This document shows positions 56,839-64,000 of a DNA stretch of 64,000 nucleotides, piece after piece; position 1 is the stretch's first letter, and every line of letters begins with the position of its first letter. Both the position numbers and the translations under genes were made by a program. The stretch covers positions 84,378,469 through 84,442,468 of the forward strand of contig JAKTNV010000005.1 of assembly GCA_022747635.1 (NCBI GenBank), in the 5' to 3' direction. The notes beneath the pieces are model-generated. The model searched no databases and was not told the origin of the DNA. It worked only from the letters and a program-made list of their open reading frames with translations. Source of the stretch: Hetaerina americana. Lineage: Eukaryota > Arthropoda > Insecta > Odonata > Calopterygidae.

Positions 56839-57612
56839 CCTGTCCAGAAAGTAACTTATGTTTGCGTGTAGCGAGCGTAGTAGTGGGGGTGTCCGCATGT
56901 TTGCTGTATTGACGCACACACACACTAAGGCAGTACGCCTCGATCTGCAGTATTTGGAAGGCTGCACAGCTTGTCGTTTGTTTAGAGTAGCGAATCAAAA
57001 CGAGCAATACATTTGGAACTCCCGCCAAATGTAAAATCCGTTTATTGATCAGGTTTTTACTGACAATTAACTTCAAAGCTGCTGAGGTTCATCGGGAAAT
57101 TTGTGATAAGCACCAACCAAGTGATCAGAGACAGTATTGTGCGTCAGTGGTTGTGTTAGTTTTAGAGTGAACGGACAAATGTCCATGATGTTCAAGAACT
57201 GGCCATCCATCAGTTCATCTGTCACAAGGCTAGGCCGAGCACTGCGGTCATCGTTGTGAACATTGGTGCAGTGGCCATTTTTAAACTGAATGCACCACTG
57301 CTTCACTCTGCCTTCGCTCATTATTCCTTCCCCGTACACACAAGTTGTTCCTTCACAAAGTTGCCCATTAATTTCAATAGTATTGAGGTATTTTTCCAGT
57401 AGAAACCAAATCTCAGATCGCACTTTACAACTCGCGGAATTTGCAGCGCCCATTTTTACAGTTCGCACTGAGCAAAGTAGAAGAGCCACAGCCTGCACTC
57501 AACCACAGCAGTAGAGTAGTACTGAGTGTAATGATGGTGAAACACCAAGATGGTGGCTGTAACCGCAACTCGCCGCAACGCTAGGCCGAAACGTATGTTA
57601 CTTTGTTGACAG
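56839..57612 (-). mobile_element. Mariner deletion derivative, copy-A family (copy B)
   Basis: CTGTCCAGAAAGTAACTTATG at the left is mirrored by CTGTCAACAAAGTAACATACG on the minus strand at the right. It is about 774 bp against about 1.3 kb for a full mariner. The middle holds HTH coding sequence only. Confidence 0.8.
57073..57498 (-). pseudogene. Mariner transposase N-terminal remnant (copy B)
   Basis: The minus frame contains MGAANSASCKVRSEIWFLLE, GIMSEGRVKQWCIQFKNGH, NVHNDDRSARPSLVTDEL and SDHLVGAYHKF, matching the two HTHs and linker of the copy-A family. A small insertion (QLCEGTTCVYGE) is visible and no DDE domain follows. Confidence 0.8.
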
Positions 57613-57619
57613 CCTTCGT

Positions 57620-58930
57620 ATGCTCCTCGCGATATTTGCCTCGTGTCTATTACCTGGATTTGGCAACCATAGCAAGTTTCCATCTGTGCTATATCGCTGG
57701 TATAGAAACGCTCGAAAGAGCAAATATCGGTATCTGATCCCACCTCGGTCGAGCTGCCATGATAATTCGCCAACGCTGATATTATTGCTGCGGCGAGGAC
57801 GCAAGTTAATCGCAATCAAGCTTGGAAGGAATTGTGGGAAAACAAGTGAACCGAGAAATGCGCAAACAAATCAGGAGAAAAAAGCAATGAGTTTTTGTGT
57901 CGAGATCGAAAGAGAGTTTTTGAATTAAGTTTTTAAGCGTATCAGTGAACTCATTGAGCATATACATAAATTATTTTGCAAAATTATCTTTCTTGCCTTC
58001 TCCTTTTCTTTATGTCACTCATAATTACAATTCAAATTCCTTTGCCATGGGTCATGTTTTCTCCTCATGCGCCAACTTAAAAATTAACATTCTCATCCAA
58101 ACTACAAGCCAATCTCTTGTTTTTTTCTTTCTCAATTCTCATATTGTATTCCGATCGTAACGTTTAATCATATTAATGAATTGCAAACATGGAAAAAGGG
58201 CTTTAGTGTTAGATACATTGCTGGGAAAATATGCAAAAAAGGCATTTTTTCAAAATTACTTAAACATAAACTTCATGAATGAAATTAGTAACTCAATGAT
58301 ACGACCCTCCTGGATCACCGGCGACGTGCCTCTCAACTTAAGTAATTTGAGGAGGTACCTATATATTCCGATTCGGCTCAGCCCCTGACCAGAGAGAAAA
58401 ATTAACGAAACCCTTTACCATTTATTAATTTGATCATGCGACACCGTCGCCGCTTTCAGGAAAACTCAAGAATATTATGGGGGTTCACAGTCGAGACCCA
58501 TTCTCCATTCCCCCCTCACTGACCCTCTCTCCCCTCACCAACATTATAGGGTCCCGACCAATGATAACACATAATGGGTGCGACCCTGACATTAGGACAC
58601 CAAACGGGCTCGGTAAGTTTCGGAAAAAAAACACCAGAACCAAAGTAGGCAATCGACCCGAAGGTAGACATGGTGGGTGGTTTGGTGTGGCCAACCTCGT
58701 GCGCTGAACCTTACGCCGTGCGTGAAATTCGCTCACTAATTTATAAGATAATAAGGGAGAGAGGTTGGCTCTAATTCATACTGTGCCGCCTGGCTGGATT
58801 CTCAGGAATATCTGGTAGACTCGGAGAATCACACGGCCCTGGTATCAGTGAAAAGGAAGGCATATACTATATCGCGGCTATGAGTCACAGACTGTTCGAT
58901 TCGGCAGTCGAATGTTCGATATCTAAGATT
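57620..58930. other. Unassigned sequence
   Basis: A minus-strand open frame near 57660-57795 ends at CCAAATCCAG followed by GTAATA, donor-like, with GCCGCAG upstream, but no domain is recognised. 58655-58735 weakly resembles a minus SINE-B body. Confidence 0.35.
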
Positions 58931-58933
58931 TAT

Positions 58934-58980
58934 ATTCACTGCAAGCCGCCGCTAATGTGGTCTAGGGGAATTCCGTCATA
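58934..58980 (-). repeat. Diverged LINE 3'-end block, minus
   Basis: CACTGCAAGCCGCCGCTAAT resembles the minus blocks at 27.1 and 32.5 kb. Short and weak. Confidence 0.3.
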
Positions 58981-59149
58981 TTTGGTTTCATATCGCTGCA
59001 TCTGAAGTGCAAGGTCTGTCCCAAAAATAAGTAGAATAAATCTGGGGAAAAAGCTAATTGCAGATCAAAGTACAAATTGATAAAATTCATCACAAGAGCA
59101 CCCTTACGTATCGACACACCAACGGCAGTGCCTCCGTCAGTTGCGGTAC

Positions 59150-60010
59150 ACTCCTTGTAAGACATCCATAAGAACCTCGTTCAGGCACTTCGTCTCGACC
59201 TCTCTGGAATAATCCAATGGTCCATTATGGTACTCAAAGGGGGTTGTACTTGGGTCGTACCCAAAGACCCATGTCTCGTCACCATTAACCACGTATTCTA
59301 AAAAAATTCGAATTACTTTCACAGTGGTCAAAGAGGCCCAAGGCAAGATTGTCACAAATTCAGTTTTCGGACAGCACCTTGGGGACCATCTTGGTTCACC
59401 TTTCTCATGGCTAAATCTTCTGTTAGAATACAATTCACTGTGATTTTCTGAATATTCCACTCTTGTAGTAGTAGTTTTGAGGGGAGGCGACCGACAGCTA
59501 AGGTAATTTGCGCCATAGGGGATGGACAGGAAAGGATGAAGGGTGGAGAGAAACCCGGCGTCGGCATTAGCCTACTCTTTACGAAAGGCGCCAAGAGGTC
59601 CGCAGTTTAACGTCCCATCCGACGGACGGCGTACTCACTCAAAGTGCCCTCCACAAAGCACTTCAAGTAGGGATCGAGATACCTCTGAAAAATATTCAAC
59701 ACCGCCGGGATTTGAACCCGCGCCCTCAGGGCGGGAAGCCAGTACGTTAGCCCCCGCACCATCTCGATCCCCCATATTCCACTCTTCTGCTAACATCCTG
59801 ATACTTGGGGTTTAATCAGAATTGAGCATGTGTCTCACTTAGTGCCCATTTTCATCATAATGTGGTGTTGATGGATGTCCAGGGCATTCCTCATCGTCAA
59901 CCTCCTCGTTACCCTCCCATAAAAACTCGTGCAAGCAAAAAACCCATCACTAGGGACATTTATCCATCTCCATAAGCATCCTTCACCATGGCCATGGTCT
60001 CCGAACCCAA
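59150..60010 (-). pseudogene. Mariner transposase (copy G), split by SINE
   Basis: Minus-strand order: MAMVKDAYGDG (first HTH), a degraded VRHMLNS region, EEWNIQKITVNCILTEDLAM (second HTH, on either side of the SINE), VNGDETWVFGYDPSTT (first catalytic Asp near 59270) and then the 3' part without the remaining catalytic blocks. Several stops. Confidence 0.8.
59465..59773 (-). repeat. SINE-C in mariner copy G, 13-bp target duplication
   Basis: ATATTCCACTCTT occurs at 59452-59464 and 59774-59786. On the minus strand the element begins GGGGGATCGAGATGGTGCGG, has B box GGTTCAAATCCCGG-like sequence and ends in a TAC-repeat tail. Confidence 0.9.
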
Positions 60011-60269
60011 TTTTCTAAGCTTAAAGCACAATTTTAACGCATATCATTGTTCCATGGAAATAGGCATCGTGAATTCGTGAGGTGACCGTCGAGCAGGCGT
60101 CCATTCAAGTAGCAATCCGCACTACGTAAATACCCACAATTAGCTGACGTGGGTCGCGGTGCTTTCCCAAGATCTTCCATTACAGTTCCCTTAACAAATC
60201 ACGCCACACCAGCAATCTGTATTGGTGGCAAAAAATCATTCTACTTATTTTTTGGGGCAGGCCGTGTAC

Positions 60270-60920
60270 AGTGATGGAATACTCGTCATCCAGCTATTCC
60301 AAAAACGTCCGTTTGAGATATTTTTAGATGAAATCAATTAAAATGGAAAGGTTCTATAGTTGTAATTATGATAGGCTTACTAGTGTAGATAAGATTTTTA
60401 GAGCTACGTTGACATCACTCGGGGAGCAAAAATTAAATTATGGTATAAAACTCTACCAAAATTTGATAGCAGGTCTCCTCTTTTGTGATGTTATTCAATA
60501 CATAATAATCTCCTCTTGTAACCATGAGAGAGATCATGAAAAAGAATAGAGAGATAATATGAAACAAACATTTCAAACCAGATTTTTTCTCATGGAGGAT
60601 AAGGAATGAAAAAAACTCTCGACGACAGATATAAGAAATCGGTTTTATAATGATAGCTTACAAGGTTTTATAAATAGCTATGATTTGTTTAGAATGTCCT
60701 TTATTATATCTAGCCTATTTCACCAACCATTATTTCATCTAATTCCTATTTTATTATGGTCCTTACTTGAAAGCCCTTCTTGCATACGTTGAGCACTCTT
60801 TATAGATTCATACACTAAGACACTCTAAAGAATTTAAGCTGTTTTTAAAGTCTTCTACATCATTTGAAGTATTTAAGTTATCCATTAATAAATAGGTTCA
60901 ATAGAAAATTTAACTTAGGT
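60270..60920. other. Unassigned AT-rich sequence
   Basis: Nothing recognised. Confidence 0.4.
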
Positions 60921-60924
60921 GTTG

Positions 60925-61318
60925 TGGAATCACCCCTTGCCACACGTCCTAGAAGTAGCAAGGTGGGGGATCGAGATGGTGCGAGGGCTAACGTACTGGC
61001 TTACCACCCTGAGGGCACGGTTCAAATCCCGGCGGTGTTGAATATTTTTCAGAGGAATCTCGATCCCTACTTGAGGTGCTTTGTGGAGGGCACTTTGAGT
61101 GAGTACGCCGTCCGTCGGATGGGACTTTAAGCTGCGGACCCCTTGGCGCCTTTCGTAAAGAGTAAGCTAATGCCGACGCCGGGTTTCTCTCCACCCTTCA
61201 TCCTTTCCAGTCCATCCCCTATGGCGCAAATGACCTTAGCTGTCGGTCGCCTCCCATAAAAACTACTACTACTAATAGCAGGGTACCGCGTGGATGCAGA
61301 TGATCGCGATCTATAATT
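60925..61318 (+). repeat. LINE 3'-end motif (family 1) split by SINE-C
   Basis: CACCCCTTGCCACACGTCC lies before the SINE and GCAGGGTACCGCGTGGATGC after it, the two halves of the family-1 3' block. Confidence 0.7.
60965..61276 (+). repeat. SINE-C, plus copy
   Basis: GGGGGATCGAGATGGTGCGA head, GGTTCAAATCCCGG B box, body GACGCCGGGTTTCTCTCCAC and an (ACT)n tail. TAGCAAGGT and TAGCAGGGT flank it, a 9-bp target duplication with one mismatch. Confidence 0.85.
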
Positions 61319-61319
61319 G

Positions 61320-62210
61320 AAAATCTGTTCTTTCAATTGATATCCAGAAATGAGAATTTACACCTCTCCATCCAACAATCTACTTTTTTGATGAGCTGTG
61401 GTCCTATGATTTCTTCTACTGTGCGGAATGACTTTTATCTATTTTGGTCTTGAAAATGAATTGTATTTGCTCAATGGTAATACTATTGGGTTTGTAATAC
61501 GTTCTTAAAATATTTAGAAAATATGCTGCTCAGAGCTTCATTAGGATTTAAAATTCAATCTATATTTTGATTATTGATTTGTATAAGTATTTAAGCACTG
61601 AGAAATACCTAGGATATTTCCCATGATATCAGCACCAACGTACCTTTAGTGAGAATTATTTCCCTGGGTACTGATACATATGAGCCTTTACATATTAAGC
61701 CTTGCCCCAGATAGCAAACCTTGATCATATCCATCCTAATTCTTCCGACATATGACGTCTACCTTTCCCAGCAATTCGAGTTGCATTTGCCGGCAAAAAA
61801 ATGCATTTTACGCTGGATGAATAACTAACTTTATTACCCCTAGTTTTTGATGACGGTAGACATTGAGCATTCAATCCAGTAGAAAATTGTATTATTTTGG
61901 TTATTCTATTATATCAATCGTTCAGTCTGCATTACTGCCTTCCCATTTGTTAGAATTTCCTTTGTGTTGTTCATTCTAACCGGAATAAGTAACATATTAT
62001 TTTAATAAAAACATTCGACTTCGATATTTCAAATGTTTTGAGGTCATACGAACGTGTTGTTGACACCTGGCGGAATGGCGTATGTCTTTGTGTATGTGCA
62101 AGGTTTAGGTGCCAATAGTGTATCCTTAAGTAGTGGGGGGAGGTTGACACAGTCTTGGTCGACAAAAACGAAAATATTGCATTGATCTTTCGTTCATTAC
62201 ATTTTTAAGA
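61320..62210. other. Unassigned AT-rich sequence
   Basis: Nothing recognised. Confidence 0.45.
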
Positions 62211-62214
62211 ATTG

Positions 62215-62628
62215 GGGTATTCCTAAGGAATGGAACATGGGAAATTTCACCAAGACACATCAAGGACGTAATACGAACCCCAAGCATTACGGGCGGAGGG
62301 ATCACGAATACAAGAATAGAGAGAAAGACTGCAAGACTGAAAGGTTTAAATGGTTATTGTTTAGAAGAACAATAAGATGCCAGAATTCTTGCAATCGAAA
62401 TCCCCCAGGAGTCAGCTCGACACAATAAGTATTAACCTAAAAGGTAGGGACTGCGCATGGTTATACTAGTATATTTATAAATTTTTTTGCAGGTTCCCCC
62501 CACCTTTCCCCATCCATTTGAAAAACCCTAACCCCCTCATCCCTTACTCTTTCCTCCTGGTGCTGCACCCCCTGCCACACACCTTTTTGGTGGCTCGCAG
62601 GGTATTGATATAGATGTAGATGACACCT
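62215..62628 (+). pseudogene. LINE RT C-terminus joined to its 3' UTR (family 1)
   Basis: The frame NPKHYGRRDHEYKNREKDCK and TERFKWLLFRRTIRCQNSC is the family-1 RT end. About 120 bp later come CTGCACCCCCTGCCACACAC, GGTGGCTCGCAGGGTATTGA and the TAGATGTAGATG tail. This copy ties the dispersed 3' motif to its RT. Confidence 0.75.
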
Positions 62629-62634
62629 TCAAAC

Positions 62635-63180
62635 GTGGTAATATTCATTGGTAGTTATAATGACTGCACCATCCACCTAGTTCCCCCGTCATGCGTCCTT
62701 TAAAAAAGTATTTTGAACTCAGATCCTTATGGGCGATGTTAATAATTAATTCTAAGTTTTTTAAAGTTCGAAGGAATATTCAATTTCTTTGAAATACCAG
62801 CATTAAACAATTACCGCTCATGTTTTTGTTTCATCGTGATCCATTTGCACGCCTACTGCCTTCGGGATCGAAATGTTTATAAAATATCAATATTGTTGAG
62901 GTTGTAGTATTGAAGGAAAAATGACTCCTAGACTCAAATACCTTTGGCAATTGTTAATGCTTTTCTAAGTTTAATGTCAAAATAACTTTGATTATTTTCC
63001 ATAAAAAAATTAATGTTAATTTCAAATTTTAACTATATATGTCAACAAATACAGGTTTTAGAACAAACTATCAGCTAAAAAAACTTAATTTGACACCCAT
63101 TTCTGCCAGCAATGAATTATTCTTATACGAAGGTAGGCTGAAGCCTAATGCACGCATGCTTGTAGACCACAAAAAAAATC
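62635..63180. other. Unassigned sequence
   Basis: Nothing recognised. Confidence 0.4.
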
Positions 63181-63184
63181 ACTC

Positions 63185-63984
63185 TCAGAAGCACTCCTGG
63201 TGGTATGTGGAAGTAACATATCCCCTCAATGCGCATGCGCAGGTTGGAGATCGTTACACCAACCCGTGAATTTTGAGAAGCGGATGTACTTGTATGAAGG
63301 GGTATTCTAGTGCTATGCCAACGCGAGTTAAACAGCATATTGTTATAGAATTTGCAACTACAAAAAAAGTGACTCCTACTGCGATAATCGTTGTTTACAG
63401 GCTTTTTATGGTGACGATGCTGTTGATAGGTCTACTGTAAATCGATGGGTAGTAAAATTTCGTGTTTGCGAGCCTGTAAAAGCCATAATTGTTGATGAAA
63501 CACGTATCGGATGTCCAATTACTGCCACAGACGATAAACATCGCAAACTCATCGAAGATTTAATTCTAAATGACCGGCGAATCACTCAAAAGCGTATCGC
63601 AAACCATTTTGGAATATCTAAAAAACGTGTCGTCTTCATTATTGAACAATTGGGATGCCGTAAAATCTGTGCTCGATGGGTACCACGCCGTCTCACGGAC
63701 GAAAACAATTAAAATCCTCCATATTCCCCCGATCTTGTGCCTTGAGATTTTTATTTTCTTCCTCAACTCAAGAGGCATCTCAAGGGTAATAATTACACCT
63801 CGGACGATGAGGTGAAGGCAAAAATTCGATAACAGCACGCTGTTTAACTCGCGTTGACAGCGCTAGAACACGTCTCCATACTTCATCTTCTCAAAATACA
63901 CTGGATGAATGCAACGCCCTCAAACCTGCGCACATGTGTTGAGAGAGAAAGTTTCTTCCACATGCCAACAGGAGTGCTTCTGAA
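63185..63984 (+). mobile_element. Mariner deletion derivative (copy H), 800 bp
   Basis: Inverted termini TCAGAAGCACTCCTG (63185-63199) and CAGGAGTGCTTCTGA (63970-63984), with partial agreement further in (GGTGGTATGTGGAAG / CTTCCACATGCCAAC). The catalytic middle of the transposase is missing. Confidence 0.85.
63330..63835 (+). pseudogene. Mariner transposase remnant (copy H)
   Basis: VKQHIVIEFAT (first HTH), DDAVDRSTVNRWVVKFRVCE, DRRITQKRIANHFGISKKRV (second HTH) and CRKICARWVPRRLTDENN-stop, then NPPYSPDLVP-stop-DFYFLPQL (third Asp region degraded) and SDDEVKAKIR. The first and second catalytic blocks are deleted. Confidence 0.85.
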
Positions 63985-64000
63985 GGTCATTTAGTTTGTG

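Larger units (their letters stand above)
59013..60263 (-). mobile_element. Mariner element with SINE insertion (copy G)
   Basis: Inverted termini GGTCTGTCCCAAAAATAAGT (left) and, on the minus strand, GGCCTGCCCCAAAAAATAAG (right). Without the SINE the element is about 930 bp. It carries one degraded transposase. Confidence 0.85.

Noticed and set aside
58655..58735. Additional SINE-B copy
   Set aside because: Only short words agree (CGACCCGAAGGTAGA and GTGAAATTC); too weak to list as a copy.

Overview
This window looks like a nuclear intergenic or large-intron region from an arthropod, most likely an insect. It is AT-rich and full of microsatellites, with several generations of transposable elements: many Tc1/mariner-superfamily DNA transposons, CR1/Jockey/L2-type LINE pieces, tRNA-derived SINEs, Penelope-like fragments and foldback elements. 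I found no complete host protein gene, rRNA or stand-alone tRNA gene, and no bacterial gene layout. The species cannot be named from the sequence alone. Family calls rest on recognised protein motifs and on repeats compared within the window.

Layout. 0-13 kb: an internally deleted mariner (0.48-1.16 kb), LINE 3' ends, a head-to-head array of 457-bp tRNA-SINE units (4.48-6.40 kb), an old AT-rich minisatellite with a period of about 71-83 bp (8.49-9.01 kb), single tRNA-like SINE heads, and a ribozyme-like Penelope fragment (10.6 kb). 13-30 kb: the best-preserved reverse transcriptase (13.7-15.0 kb), degraded LINEs in both orientations, a 283-bp foldback element inside a LINE (21.5 kb), microsatellite blocks with a SINE (24 kb), and a near-perfect 178-bp palindrome with two inverted hammerhead-like motifs (29.8 kb). 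30-42 kb: mostly unassigned AT-rich DNA, then a mariner with a one-base frameshift (33.6 kb), a CpG-dense island (34.7-35.1 kb), a 557-bp mariner deletion derivative (35.5 kb), a Tc1/IS630-type fossil (37.0-37.9 kb) and a SINE with clean target-site duplications (40.0 kb). 42-50 kb: a 2.44-kb LINE derivative with an intact 529-residue zinc-knuckle ORF1 and no visible RT, inserted in the A-box region of a 457-bp SINE unit, followed by a mariner inserted at TA inside an older mariner (46.3-48.0 kb). 50-64 kb: LINE and SINE fragments and three more mariners, one split by a SINE with a 13-bp duplication.

No genes cooperate in a pathway here. The order is an insertion history: nested copies give relative ages, and only two ORFs (the LINE RT at 13.7 kb and the LINE ORF1 at 43.2-44.8 kb) remain long and uninterrupted. 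The most unusual items are the 29.8-kb palindrome, the inverted SINE array, the ORF1-only LINE derivative and the degenerate minisatellite.
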